A DNA stretch of 64,000 bases from Campylobacterota bacterium (GTDB lineage Bacteria > Campylobacterota > Campylobacteria > Campylobacterales > Sulfurimonadaceae), in NCBI GenBank assembly GCA_040752835.1, contig JBFMGG010000004.1, positions 157,032-221,031 of the forward strand, written 5' to 3'. Under the pieces are notes generated by a model, which was not told where the DNA came from, ran no database searches, and saw only the letters and a program-made list of their open reading frames with translations. This document shows positions 55,644-64,000 of the stretch, in pieces (the stretch's first letter is position 1; each line of letters begins with the position of its first letter). The position numbers were made by a program, and so were the translations under genes.

Positions 55644-55649
55644 TATAAT
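55644..55649 (+). promoter_or_regulatory. Promoter (-10 box) of the dGTPase gene
   Basis: TATAAT in tcttataattag, 29 bases before the GTG start at 55678. The rest of the 195-base gap after tRNA-Ser (55483-55677) holds nothing else I can support. Confidence 0.5.
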
Positions 55650-55677
55650 TAGCACACTTTCCCCAAAAAGGCTCATC

Positions 55678-56778
55678 GTGCGACCCGACGAACGTTTCTT
55701 CTCCATGAGCGACGACTTCCGCTCTCCCTACGCCCGCGACCGCGACCGGATCATCCATTCGGGCAGTTTCCGCCGCCTCGAATACAAGACGCAGGTGTTT
55801 CTGAACTCGCAGGGGGATTTTTTCCGCACCCGCCTGACCCACAGCATCGAAGTGAGCCAGATCGCCCGCTCCATCGCCTCGCATCTGGGGCTGGCCGAAT
55901 CGCTGGCCGAAGCGATCGCCCTCTCCCACGATCTGGGACACACCCCCTTCGGGCATATCGGAGGCGATACCCTCGATGAGTGCCTGAAGGAAAGGGGATT
56001 TGCCAACGGGTTCGAGCACAACTTCCAGAGCTTCCGCGTCGTTACCAAACTCGAACAGCGTTATAAGGCGTTTTTGGGTTTGAACCTCACCTATGCGACG
56101 CTGGAGGGGATCCTCAAGCACTCCTACCCCTATAACAAACCGTTTTTCCCCGACGCGATCCGCGACGCGTTCGCCCCCGATACCCATCCCAGTATCGAGG
56201 CGATGATCGTCGACCGTGCCGACGAAATCGCCTACATCAGCCATGACATCGATGACGGGATCGCCAGCGGACTCATCGGTTTCGATACCCTCCGCTCCAG
56301 CGAACTGATCCAAACGATCCTCGACAAAGTCCATGCCGAAGGGGTCCACGAGGACGAAGATGAAATGTTCCGCTACCGTTTCAGTTCCCATCTCATCAAC
56401 CACCTCGTCTACTCGCTCCTCGAACACTCGCGCGGCAAAATCGACAACTCAAGGGTCCTCTCCTCTGTCATACCCGCCTCCGAACCGATCCCGATCGGGT
56501 TCGAACCCGCCCTCGAGACGCAGATCAAAAAACTCAAAAAGCTCCTTTATCAGGAGCTCTATCAGCACAAAAACATCATGCGCAAGATGTTTGCGGGCAA
56601 ACAGGCGATCAAAGGGGTGTTCGAAGCGCTGATGGAAGAGCCCAAAATGCTCCCCCCCTATTATCTCAAACAGCTCGACGTGCGAAACAAACACCGCGTG
56701 GTCGCCGATTACATCGCCGGGATGTCGGACCGCTACGCGATGGAGCTCTTTAACGAACTCTACGGGCGTGAAGGGTAA
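55678..56778 (+). CDS. dgt: Deoxyguanosinetriphosphate triphosphohydrolase (dGTPase)
   Basis: A 366-residue HD-domain phosphohydrolase: RTRLTHSIEVSQIARSIA, the HD pair in LSHDLGHTPFGHIGGDTLDE, FEHNFQSFR and DEIAYISHDIDDG. It splits dGTP to deoxyguanosine and triphosphate, affecting dNTP pools. The GTG at 55678 fits the family start (RPDERFFSMSDDFRSPYARDRDRI); the ATG of MSDDF would be nine residues further in. BaiN-type flavoprotein follows after 30 bases. Confidence 0.92.
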   Translation: MRPDERFFSMSDDFRSPYARDRDRIIHSGSFRRLEYKTQVFLNSQGDFFRTRLTHSIEVSQIARSIASHLGLAESLAEAIALSHDLGHTPFGHIGGDTLDECLKERGFANGFEHNFQSFRVVTKLEQRYKAFLGLNLTYATLEGILKHSYPYNKPFFPDAIRDAFAPDTHPSIEAMIVDRADEIAYISHDIDDGIASGLIGFDTLRSSELIQTILDKVHAEGVHEDEDEMFRYRFSSHLINHLVYSLLEHSRGKIDNSRVLSSVIPASEPIPIGFEPALETQIKKLKKLLYQELYQHKNIMRKMFAGKQAIKGVFEALMEEPKMLPPYYLKQLDVRNKHRVVADYIAGMSDRYAMELFNELYGREG

Positions 56779-56808
56779 GCGCTGCCCCAGAGTGGTACAA
56801 TACGCTCC

Positions 56809-58029
56809 ATGAATACCATAGCAATTATCGGCGGAGGCGCCAGCGGACTGATGGCGGCGCTCTTTGCCGCACGCTCCGGCGCCGCCGTTACAATTTACGA
56901 GCACAACGCCTCCGTCGGGAAAAAGATCCTCGCATCCGGCAACGGCCGCTGCAACATCATCAATACCTCCGCCGGCGCTGCCGATTACGCGGGACAGGAC
57001 CCCTCGTTCGTCACCTACGCGCTCAAACAGCTCTCGTTCGGCTATTTCGAAAAACTCTGCCTTTCGCTGGGGCTCCTCCTCGATGTCAAGGAAGACGGAC
57101 GGTGCTACCCCCTCTCCAACGAGGCCAAATCGGTTCTCATCGCCCTCAAAAGCGCCGTAACCGAAGCGGGTGTGAGCATCCTTACCGATTCAAAAGTGAC
57201 CGCAATTACGAAAAGCGGTCCCCATTTTAGGGTCCGAACCGAAAAATCCGAAGCGACCTATGACAAAGTTCTCATTGCGACCGGCTCCGAAGCGGCTCCC
57301 CAGCTGGGAGCCACGGCCGACGGGCAGCACTTTGCCGAAGCGCTGGGACACGAGATTATCCCCGCCTACCCCAGCCTCGTCCAGTTCCATCTCGCCTCCA
57401 AACACCCACCCAAGATGGCGGGGGTCAAAACCGTCGCCGAGGTCACCCTCATCGTCGAGGGGAAAAACGACGTCCGCGTCACGGGAGACATCCTCTTCAC
57501 CCCCTACGGCATATCGGGGCTGGCAATCCTCGACGTCAGCCAGAGGGGTTCCTGCGCCCTCAGCCGCAAACAGCGCGTGAGTATTTCGCTCAACCTTCTC
57601 CCCCGTTTTGAGCGTCGTGAACTCACCGACGTGATCGAGAAACTGTTTGCCGCAGTCCCAGCCCAAAGCGTCCAGAACGCCCTGTGCGGCTTGCTCCCCG
57701 CCAAGCTCGTCACCTATCTCCTCGATGATGCGGGAATACCTCTATCCGCTCACGTATCGTCACTTCACCCCAAAGAGATCAAAAAACTCGCCCATCTCAT
57801 AGGCGAGTGGAAATTCGAGGTGACCGATACCCACGGCTTCAAACACGCCGAAGTGAGCGGAGGCGGGGTCTCCACCGCGCAGGTCAACCCCAAAACGATG
57901 GAATCGAAAGTCGTCGAGGGACTCTATTTTGCGGGAGAAGTACTCGATGTCGTGGGGCGTCGGGGGGGGTTCAATTTCCACTTCGCATGGGCGAGCGGGA
58001 TGATTGCGGGAAAAGAGATGGCGAAATAG
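56809..58029 (+). CDS. BaiN/HI0933-family flavoprotein
   Basis: A 406-residue FAD protein: IAIIGGGASGLMAALFAARSG (dinucleotide motif at the N-terminus), GKKILASGNGRCNIIN, a central insertion domain, and the C-terminal signature EVSGGGVSTAQVNPKTMESK followed by LYFAGEVLDVVGRRGGFNFHFAWASG. The family includes BaiN and similar NAD(P)/FAD oxidoreductases; substrates of most members are unknown. A TACAAT -10 box is at 56796-56801. It is convergent with typA. Confidence 0.88.
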   Translation: MNTIAIIGGGASGLMAALFAARSGAAVTIYEHNASVGKKILASGNGRCNIINTSAGAADYAGQDPSFVTYALKQLSFGYFEKLCLSLGLLLDVKEDGRCYPLSNEAKSVLIALKSAVTEAGVSILTDSKVTAITKSGPHFRVRTEKSEATYDKVLIATGSEAAPQLGATADGQHFAEALGHEIIPAYPSLVQFHLASKHPPKMAGVKTVAEVTLIVEGKNDVRVTGDILFTPYGISGLAILDVSQRGSCALSRKQRVSISLNLLPRFERRELTDVIEKLFAAVPAQSVQNALCGLLPAKLVTYLLDDAGIPLSAHVSSLHPKEIKKLAHLIGEWKFEVTDTHGFKHAEVSGGGVSTAQVNPKTMESKVVEGLYFAGEVLDVVGRRGGFNFHFAWASGMIAGKEMAK

Positions 58030-58044
58030 GGGAAAAAGGAAAGA

Positions 58045-58063
58045 CTCCCCGACAATCGGGGAG
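58045..58063. terminator. Bidirectional terminator between the flavoprotein gene and typA
   Basis: A perfect 8-bp stem CTCCCCGA/TCGGGGAG with a 3-base loop, 15 bases after one stop and 17 bases from the other. On the minus strand it is followed by TCTTTCCTTTTT, favouring typA termination. Confidence 0.7.
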
Positions 58064-58080
58064 GCCGGAAGCGAAGAAGG

Positions 58081-59883
58081 TTACTGTCTCGCGTGACGTT
58101 TGCGCTCGTTGATGTCGAGGTAACGTTTGCGGATACGGATGTTCTGCGGTGTAACTTCGAGGAGTTCGTCGTCTTCGATCCACTCCAGTGCGCGCTCGAG
58201 GTTCATCTCGCGCGGCGGAACGAGCTTGATCGCTTCGTCCGCACCGGATGAGCGGACGTTGGACTGCGCTTTCCCTTTGATCGGGTTGACGTCGAGGTCG
58301 TTGCTGCGGCTGTGCTCGCCGATGATCATCCCTTTGTACACTTTCGCCTGCGGAGCGACGAACAGAACACCGCGGTCCTGGAGATTGAAGAGCGAGTACG
58401 CGAGGGCGACGCCGTCTTCCATCGAAATGAGGGCTCCATACGGACGGCTCTCGACCGATCCGCTGTAAGGGCGGAATTCGAGGAACGAGTGGTTCATGAC
58501 CCCTTCCCCTTTCGTGTCGGTGAGGAACTGGCCGCGGAAACCGATCAGACCGCGTGCGGGGATTTCGAACTCGATACGGGTAAACCCTTCGCCCATTGGA
58601 ACCATCGCTTTCATCTCAGCCTTGCGGCGTCCCAAACGCTCGATGACGGTACCGCTGAACTCTTCGGGAACGTCGATGACGAGGTGCTCGAACGGTTCGC
58701 ATTTGACCCCTTCGATCTCTTTGACGATGACCTCGGGACGTCCGATACCGAACTCATAGTTCTCGCGGCGCATGTTTTCGGCAAGGATCGTGATCTGGAG
58801 TTCGCCCCGTCCGGAGACTTTGAACTTCCCTTCCCCGATCGTCTCGTAACGCATCGCGACGTTTGTCTGCATCTCGGCATCCAGACGCTCTTTGATTTTG
58901 TTGGAGGTAACGTGTTTTCCTTCGGTTCCCGCCAGCGGAGAATCGTTGACCGAGAAAACGACGGTCAGGGTCGGCTCTTCGATGTGCATCGGGTCGAGCG
59001 GCATCGGATTGTTGGGATCACAGACCGTGTCCCCGACGTCGACCGTTTCAAGGCCCGCGATCGCAACGATGTCGCCCGCTTCGGCCTGCTGGATCTCCAT
59101 CCGGTTGAGTCCGAGGAATCCGATCAGTTTGGAGATTTTCCCCTTCACCAGTTCTCCGTCGGCTTTGGCCAGCAGAACGTTGTCCCCTTTGGCAATCTTA
59201 CCGTTGAAGATACGGGCGATCCCGATTTTACCGACGTAGTTGTCGTAGTCGAGGGTGAAAACCTGCAACTGCGTCGGATTTTCCGCATCACCGGTCGGCT
59301 CGGGGACTTTTTCGAGGATCGTGTTGAACATACAGGTGAAATCACCGTCAGGCTCGGACATGTCGAGCTTCGCGATACCGTCACGCGCCGCGGCGTAGAT
59401 GATCGGGAAATCGAGCTGGTCTTCGGTCGCGTCCATCGCGACGAACAGGTCGAATACTTCATCGACGACGCGCTCAGGATCGGCGGAAGGTTTATCGATT
59501 TTATTGATGACGACGATCGGTTTGATCCCGAGGCCGAGCATCTTTTTAACGACGAATTTCGTCTGGGGCATAACCCCTTCGTAGGCGTCAACGAGAAGCA
59601 GCGCACCGTCGACCATTTTCAAAACCCGCTCAACCTCGCCGCCGAAGTCGGCGTGGCCCGGAGTATCGATGATGTTGATCTTGTGGTCGCCGTAGCGGAT
59701 CGCGGTGTTTTTCGAGAGGATGGTGATCCCGCGCTCTTTTTCGAGGGCGTTGGAGTCCATCGCCCGTTCATTGACTTGTTCGTGGCTTCCGAACGTTCCG
59801 GACTGTTTGAGCAGACCGTCGACTAGGGTCGTTTTACCGTGGTCAACGTGGGCGATGACGGCGATGTTACGAATTTTTTGCAT
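58081..59883 (-). CDS. typA: Ribosome-associated GTPase TypA/BipA
   Basis: A 600-residue translational GTPase: G1 [16 protein letters not shown]2/G3 with RGITI and [13 protein letters not shown]4 NKIDKPSA, followed by beta-barrel and EF-G-like domains and the BipA C-terminal domain ([47 protein letters not shown]). It helps 50S assembly and stress or low-temperature growth. Ribosome binding site AAAGGA 5 bases before the ATG. It is divergent from the flagellar fliK operon. Confidence 0.96.
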   Translation of the reverse strand: MQKIRNIAVIAHVDHGKTTLVDGLLKQSGTFGSHEQVNERAMDSNALEKERGITILSKNTAIRYGDHKINIIDTPGHADFGGEVERVLKMVDGALLLVDAYEGVMPQTKFVVKKMLGLGIKPIVVINKIDKPSADPERVVDEVFDLFVAMDATEDQLDFPIIYAAARDGIAKLDMSEPDGDFTCMFNTILEKVPEPTGDAENPTQLQVFTLDYDNYVGKIGIARIFNGKIAKGDNVLLAKADGELVKGKISKLIGFLGLNRMEIQQAEAGDIVAIAGLETVDVGDTVCDPNNPMPLDPMHIEEPTLTVVFSVNDSPLAGTEGKHVTSNKIKERLDAEMQTNVAMRYETIGEGKFKVSGRGELQITILAENMRRENYEFGIGRPEVIVKEIEGVKCEPFEHLVIDVPEEFSGTVIERLGRRKAEMKAMVPMGEGFTRIEFEIPARGLIGFRGQFLTDTKGEGVMNHSFLEFRPYSGSVESRPYGALISMEDGVALAYSLFNLQDRGVLFVAPQAKVYKGMIIGEHSRSNDLDVNPIKGKAQSNVRSSGADEAIKLVPPREMNLERALEWIEDDELLEVTPQNIRIRKRYLDINERKRHARQ

Positions 59884-59991
59884 GGGTGTCCTTTGGTTAG
59901 GCGCAAAGATTTTTGCGAATTATATCTTTTTTTATTTTAAGGATATGTTAAGGGATTTGGACTTCTATCCGGACCACCCTTTCTCTTTTTA

Positions 59992-60006
59992 TGGAATGGC
60001 TTTTGC
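59992..60006 (+). promoter_or_regulatory. Sigma-54 promoter of the fliK-flgD-flgE-like operon
   Basis: TGGAAT-N5-TTGC with GG at 59993-59994 and GC at 60005-60006, the exact -24/-12 spacing of RpoN promoters. It lies 66 bases before fliK. In Campylobacterota, hook-phase genes depend on RpoN and FlgR, which supports the call. Confidence 0.75.
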
Positions 60007-60071
60007 TTGGTTGGCGTATCACATAGAATCGTGCGCGCAGGGCGCCCCCCTCCGCGCCAAAGGATCGGTTT

Positions 60072-61481
60072 ATGATCGTACACAGCAAAGAGACGAAAGC
60101 CAACGCCTCATTGATCGACCTCCTCGGGGGCGGCGGCAAAGGGGAAGATACCCGCAATTCGGTCTTTTCAAAACTCCTCTCGTCGCTGGGGATGCCCTCC
60201 AAAACGGGAGAGAAGGGGAACGCTTCGGAATTCAAAGCGCTCATCGACCCCAAAAACGGCATCGTCCGCGCTGCCGAAACCCCCAAAGCCAATACCGTTA
60301 ATAACGCGGGGCTCGGCGAACTCCGGAATCTGCTCAAAGGCGGGGGTGAGGAGACGGACGAACACCTCATCTCGGCCGAACTGACGCGTACCCTCTCGGG
60401 CGATCAGCTGCGCAACCTCATCGCCCAAGCCAAAGAGTACCTCAAAAAAGAGATTACGACCAAAAGCCCCGAGTATCAAAAAACGCCCGACAATCTCCCC
60501 AAAAGCCTCGCCGGCCTGATCCAGATGGCCCAGAAGATGGGGCTGGAACCTGAAAAACTCACCTTTGCCTCCATCCAGGGCGAGCCCGAGAGCCTCCCGA
60601 CACCCGAATTGCTCTCCAAGCCGCTCCTGGAAACCAAAGCGGTGGCGCAGCTCGCAACGCCGAACACACCCGAGGAGGCATCCCCCCTCGAAACGCTGAC
60701 CCAGCTGATCAGCGAACTGAAAAACAAAGAAAAAAAAGAGGCCAAATCAGCCGTAAAAGGGGATGAGGGATCGCGCAGCGACGAGGTCAAACCCGCCGAA
60801 CAGCCGCTCAAAACACTCCTTCAGGGGATCGAAAAACGCGAAACGGCACAAAATCCCCTCGCCGCCGAAACGCCCAAAAACGACGCACCCAAAAACGACA
60901 CGACGACGGCCGCAACGACGAAAACCGACTCCCTGATCGCCCTGCTGCAGGGCGAATCGCAGGGGACCAACGACGTCCCCGCGCACAAAAGCGGCACCTC
61001 CGCCGTCGAGCTCGATGCGCCCAAAACGGTAGCGGCCCCCAAAGCCGATTCGCTGGAGGTAAAAGCCAAAGAGGCCCAGCAGAGCATGCGTCATTTCGCC
61101 GCCGATCTCAAAGAGGCGGTGGAAAACTACAAGCCCCCCTTCACCCGTATCTCCATGAAGCTCAATCCCGAAAGACTCGGGGAAGTGGAAGTGACGCTGG
61201 TACAGCGGGGCAATAACGTCCACGTCAACATTCAGTCCAACAACGCGGGCAGCGTTGCCTTCCTGGCCCACAATGCCAGTGAGCTAAAAGCCCAGCTCGC
61301 CCATCAGGGGATCACCAACGCCACCATGAATTTCATGGGCGGCGATCCGCACAACCCGCAGCAGCAGCAACAGCATCACAACTCCCGTGAAGCTTACCGG
61401 ACCTACGAGTCGTTCGAGGAACTCGAACTGAACGAAGAGCAGCTCAGCGCTCTGGAAATCATCATCCCGCATTACGCGTAA
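60072..61481 (+). CDS. fliK: Flagellar hook-length control protein FliK
   Basis: A 469-residue protein with a long variable, Lys/Glu/Thr/Ala-rich N-terminal part (about 1-340) and a conserved C-terminal domain (about 355-440: [44 protein letters not shown]), the FliK specificity-switch domain. A Gln/His-rich stretch (QQQQQHH) follows. It measures hook length and switches export to filament substrates. flgD follows after 15 bases, flgE-type genes after that; all share a sigma-54 promoter. Confidence 0.88.
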   Translation: MIVHSKETKANASLIDLLGGGGKGEDTRNSVFSKLLSSLGMPSKTGEKGNASEFKALIDPKNGIVRAAETPKANTVNNAGLGELRNLLKGGGEETDEHLISAELTRTLSGDQLRNLIAQAKEYLKKEITTKSPEYQKTPDNLPKSLAGLIQMAQKMGLEPEKLTFASIQGEPESLPTPELLSKPLLETKAVAQLATPNTPEEASPLETLTQLISELKNKEKKEAKSAVKGDEGSRSDEVKPAEQPLKTLLQGIEKRETAQNPLAAETPKNDAPKNDTTTAATTKTDSLIALLQGESQGTNDVPAHKSGTSAVELDAPKTVAAPKADSLEVKAKEAQQSMRHFAADLKEAVENYKPPFTRISMKLNPERLGEVEVTLVQRGNNVHVNIQSNNAGSVAFLAHNASELKAQLAHQGITNATMNFMGGDPHNPQQQQQHHNSREAYRTYESFEELELNEEQLSALEIIIPHYA

Positions 61482-61496
61482 AGCAAGGAGAACACA

Positions 61497-62174
61497 ATGG
61501 CTATCGACGCATTCGGAAACTACACCAACGGAGTCGCTTACGCGGACAACTCGGCCAAAGCGGCACCCGTAGACAAAAGCAAACTGGGAAAAGACGATTT
61601 TCTTAAGCTCCTGCTCCTCGAACTGCAGTACCAGGATCCCACCTCCCCGATGGATACCGAGCAGATCCTGCAGCAAACGTCGCAGCTCGCAACGCTCGAA
61701 GCGAGCCAGAACACCAACGATTCACTCGAGAAACTGGCTGCCGCACTGACCACGTCGATGCAGTACACCGGCCTTTCGGCGATCGGCAAACTCGCCGATA
61801 CCGGCAGTAACGCCGTCGTCCTCGAAGAAGGGGAAGACGCGACGTTCGAGCTTTACTTCCCGGTCGATATCATGGGCGGCAAATTCAATATCCTCGACAG
61901 CGCGGGGAACATCGTCAAAAGCGTACCCATCGACGAAACGTCCAAAGGGATCGCGCAGTACACGTGGGACGGAACCGACAACAACGGCGTCGTCAAGGAT
62001 GCGGGAATCTATTACGTCGAAGCGCCCTATACCGCCGCCGACGGAACAACCGGAACCAGCCGGGTGGGCATCTATCCGATCCAGTCGATCCGCTACGAAG
62101 AGGGAACCACTTACGCCAAGCTCGGTTCCAACTACGTCGATTTCAGCAAAATCGTCGAAGTCACCGACATCTAA
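61497..62174 (+). CDS. flgD: Flagellar hook assembly (capping) protein FlgD
   Basis: A 225-residue protein with the FlgD N-terminal signature FLKLLLLELQYQDPTSPMDT and QLATLEASQNTN, then a Tudor/fibronectin-like region (VDIMGGKFNILDSAGNIVKSV, YTWDGTDNNGVVKDAGIYYVEA). It caps the growing hook. AAGGAG lies 5-6 bases before the ATG. It is 9 bases ahead of the first flgE-type gene. Confidence 0.94.
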   Translation: MAIDAFGNYTNGVAYADNSAKAAPVDKSKLGKDDFLKLLLLELQYQDPTSPMDTEQILQQTSQLATLEASQNTNDSLEKLAAALTTSMQYTGLSAIGKLADTGSNAVVLEEGEDATFELYFPVDIMGGKFNILDSAGNIVKSVPIDETSKGIAQYTWDGTDNNGVVKDAGIYYVEAPYTAADGTTGTSRVGIYPIQSIRYEEGTTYAKLGSNYVDFSKIVEVTDI

Positions 62175-62183
62175 GGCCGCAGC

Positions 62184-63533
62184 ATGACGCAGGGATACTA
62201 CACCGGCCTCTCGGGGATCATGAGCCACCAATACGGCCTCGATATCGTCTCGGACAACATCGCCAACGTCAACACGGTGGGATTTCGCGGGGTCACTTCC
62301 GAATTTGCCGAGCTCTTCTCGAACGTCGTCTCCAGCGCGGGGAGCACTCCGACATCCAACGACATCGGAACAGGGTCGCGCCTCCAGGCGACCGGGATGA
62401 TTACCCAAAGCGGATCGCTCCTCCCCACCGACCGTTTCAGCGACCTCGCCATCGGCGGAAACGGCTGGTTCGGCGTCGTGGCGAACAACAACACCTATTA
62501 CACCCGTGCGGGGAATTTCACTTTCGACACGGCGCTGAAAAACCCCAACGATCCCAATTCCTCCGTCGCCCGTCTCACCACGACACAAGGCTACTACGTG
62601 ACGGGAACGATGCTGACCAACTACGACTACGTCGAGGGATTCGACTACGGCGATAACGATACGGGGGCCTATCTCATCCGCGAGCCCGCCGACGACGTCG
62701 CCTACAACGCGGTCGGGGCGCAGGGGATACTCGAACTTCCCGCCAAGCTCGCCTATCCCGTCGAGCCCTCCACCCTGGCGGAGTTCAGAGGAAACATCGG
62801 GCGGGAAAACGCGATCCGCTCCATCAGTTCGGACGTCATCAGCCCCAACAACGAAATCAACCGGCTGAAACTCACGTTCGAGCAGCACGTCGAAACCGAC
62901 GCGAGCGGCAACATCATCGTCCCCTGGGACGGCCTCACCTGGGATGTCGTCGCCACCGTCACCTCCAACGACGGCGACACCGTCTACGACACCCAAAGCG
63001 GACAGGCGGTTTTCGACGCCTCGGGAGGGCTTGCAAGCTTTACGATCCCCTCGGTCGACAACGACGGCGCGACGGTCGCGATCGACGTGGGAACCGGTTT
63101 CGAAGGGATCGTCTCCATCGAAGGGAACGAATTTTGGGGACGCGGCTCGGCCGACGGCGTATCGGGCGGCGTTCTCACCAAATACGGCGTCAACATCAAC
63201 GGTATCGTCAGCGCCGAATTTTCCAACGGCCGCCAGAGCGCCCTGGGGCGGGTAGCGGTCTACCATTTCCAAAACGACCAGGGGCTCGAACGGGCGGGGG
63301 ATACCCTCTTTACCCAAAGTTCCAACAGCGGAGAGCCGTTTTTCTGGACCGATGCCGAAGGAAACGCAATACCCGGAGCGACGATTTACAGCAACATGCT
63401 CGAAAATTCCAACGTCCGGCTGGACGTCGGGCTGACCGACATGATCATCATGCAGCGCGCCTATCAGGCCAACGCCAAAACGATCACCACCGTCGATGAG
63501 ATGATCCAAAAAGCGCTCTCGATGCGCAAATAA
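62184..63533 (+). CDS. Flagellar hook-basal body protein, FlgE-like
   Basis: A 449-residue axial protein. The N-terminal rod-hook signature GLSGIMSHQYGLDIVSDNIANVNTVGF and the C-terminal LTDMIIMQRAYQANAKTITTVDEMIQKAL are as in FlgE/FlgF/FlgG proteins. It carries LAIGGNGWFGV where family members have LAIxGxGFFxV. A second hook gene with its own sigma-54 promoter follows, so this may be a minor hook or a hook-rod junction protein. The symbol is left open because two FlgE-type genes are adjacent. Confidence 0.85.
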   Translation: MTQGYYTGLSGIMSHQYGLDIVSDNIANVNTVGFRGVTSEFAELFSNVVSSAGSTPTSNDIGTGSRLQATGMITQSGSLLPTDRFSDLAIGGNGWFGVVANNNTYYTRAGNFTFDTALKNPNDPNSSVARLTTTQGYYVTGTMLTNYDYVEGFDYGDNDTGAYLIREPADDVAYNAVGAQGILELPAKLAYPVEPSTLAEFRGNIGRENAIRSISSDVISPNNEINRLKLTFEQHVETDASGNIIVPWDGLTWDVVATVTSNDGDTVYDTQSGQAVFDASGGLASFTIPSVDNDGATVAIDVGTGFEGIVSIEGNEFWGRGSADGVSGGVLTKYGVNINGIVSAEFSNGRQSALGRVAVYHFQNDQGLERAGDTLFTQSSNSGEPFFWTDAEGNAIPGATIYSNMLENSNVRLDVGLTDMIIMQRAYQANAKTITTVDEMIQKALSMRK

Positions 63534-63535
63534 AC

Positions 63536-63550
63536 TGGCACGTTTTTTGC
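63536..63550 (+). promoter_or_regulatory. Sigma-54 promoter of the hook gene flgE
   Basis: TGGCAC-G-N4-TTGC matches the RpoN consensus completely, with GG at 63537-63538 and GC at 63549-63550. It overlaps the stop region of the previous gene and is 34 bases before the flgE start. Confidence 0.88.
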
Positions 63551-63583
63551 TTTTTAATTTTACTTTGTCATAAAGGACATACC

Positions 63584-64000
63584 ATGCTGAAGTCACTTTT
63601 CTCAGGCGTCACCGGGTTGCAGTCGCATCAGATTGCCATGGACGTGGAATCGAACAACATCGCCAACGTCAATACGATCGGGTACAAATACTCCCGCGCC
63701 AACTTTTCGGATCTGCTGGCTCAGACCAACCAGATCGCTACGGCTCCGCAGGGAGATCTTGGGGGTAAAAACGCCGTACAGGTTGGATTGGGGACGACGG
63801 TCAGCTCGATCACCCGCATCCACTCCCAAGGTTCCATCCAGAACACCGACAAAAATACCGACGTCGCGATTCAGGGGGACGGGTTCTTCATCGTCTCGGC
63901 CGACGGCGGGAACACCTACAAATACACCCGTTCGGGGGACTTCAAATTCGACGCGTCGGGCAATTTCGTCGACAACAACGGCTTCATCGTCCAGGGATGG
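63584..64000 (+). CDS. flgE: Flagellar hook protein FlgE (partial, cut by window end)
   Basis: The first 139 codons of a hook protein: MLKSLFSGVTGLQSHQIAMD, SNNIANVNTIGYKYSRANFSDLL, and DVAIQGDGFFIVSADGGNTYKYTRSGDFKFDASGNFVDNNG, the FlgE N-terminal signature and D1 domain. AAAGGA lies 8 bases before the ATG. The gene has its own strong sigma-54 promoter, fitting the major hook subunit. The rest lies beyond the window. Confidence 0.9.
   Translation, partial: MLKSLFSGVTGLQSHQIAMDVESNNIANVNTIGYKYSRANFSDLLAQTNQIATAPQGDLGGKNAVQVGLGTTVSSITRIHSQGSIQNTDKNTDVAIQGDGFFIVSADGGNTYKYTRSGDFKFDASGNFVDNNGFIVQGW

Noticed and set aside
59869-59883. Shared 15-base start context AAGGACACCCATGCA of typA and the TonB receptor
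   Set aside because: It combines a common ribosome binding site with ATG; typA has no upstream GGGTGTCCTT partner to form the sequestering stem, so it is taken as coincidence.

Overview
This window is chromosomal DNA of a Campylobacterota (Epsilonproteobacteria) bacterium, most likely a sulfur-oxidising, Sulfuricurvum/Sulfurimonas-like lineage. The evidence is the gene order thrS-infC-rpmI-rplT, recA-eno-ftsB-like, fliQ-murB and a futalosine-pathway mqnD; CcoG for cbb3 oxidase; sigma-54 promoters in front of flagellar hook genes; and a Tat-exported flavoprotein of the sulfide dehydrogenase type. The genus is an inference. Genes are tightly packed: many start codons overlap the previous stop codon as ATGA, GTGA, TTGA or TGATG. 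No intergenic stretch exceeds 300 bases, and I saw no insertion sequence, rRNA operon or CRISPR array.

Layout. 1-9.5 kb: translation and envelope housekeeping (rplT, rpmI, infC, thrS, tRNA-Val, lspA, glmM, rpsT, prfA, dapF, coaE, a shortened spermidine-synthase-like gene). 9.6-25.7 kb: purM, ccoG coupled to a serine-recombinase-like protein with a degenerate active site, murB, fliQ, mqnD, recA, eno, tpx, tsaD, dxr, cdsA, an RqcH-like protein and a chemoreceptor. 25.7-41.5 kb: a cobalamin uptake and late-biosynthesis cluster. It runs TonB receptor, DUF4430 protein, BtuF-BtuD-BtuC, CobB, BluB, a ThrB2-like kinase, an archaeal/cyanobacterial-type CobT, CobU, CobD, CbiB, CobQ, then a Cys-rich protein, CobS and CobC. 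Between CobQ and the Cys-rich protein lies a roughly 2 kb AT-rich island with an unknown membrane-anchored protein, a Fic protein and, tail-to-tail on the other strand, a 51-residue candidate Fic inhibitor. 41.5-51 kb: a TamA-like gene, a two-component system, a divergent porin and sulfide-dehydrogenase-type flavoprotein, and TamB. 51-55.3 kb: a hemerythrin/DUF2249/membrane-protein operon behind an FNR-type box, a MgtC/DUF4010 membrane protein and an EF-hand-like protein. 55.4-60 kb: tRNA-Ser, dGTPase, a BaiN-type flavoprotein and typA. 60-64 kb: flagellar hook genes (fliK, flgD, two flgE-type genes, the last cut by the window end) with two good sigma-54 promoters.

How the genes work together. 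The cobalamin cluster has the parts to import a corrinoid (receptor, a possible transcobalamin-like capture domain, BtuFCD), amidate it (CobB, CobQ), make and attach the aminopropanol arm (kinase, CobD, CbiB), make and activate dimethylbenzimidazole (BluB, CobT, CobC) and assemble the nucleotide loop (CobU, CobS). Corrin-ring genes and an adenosyltransferase are not in the window. The points I rate highest are the structured leader with a sequestered ribosome binding site and an upstream ORF before the receptor, the convergent Fic/inhibitor pair inside the cobalamin cluster, the ThrB2-like kinase as a candidate threonine kinase, and the recombinase-derived candidate regulator coupled to ccoG.
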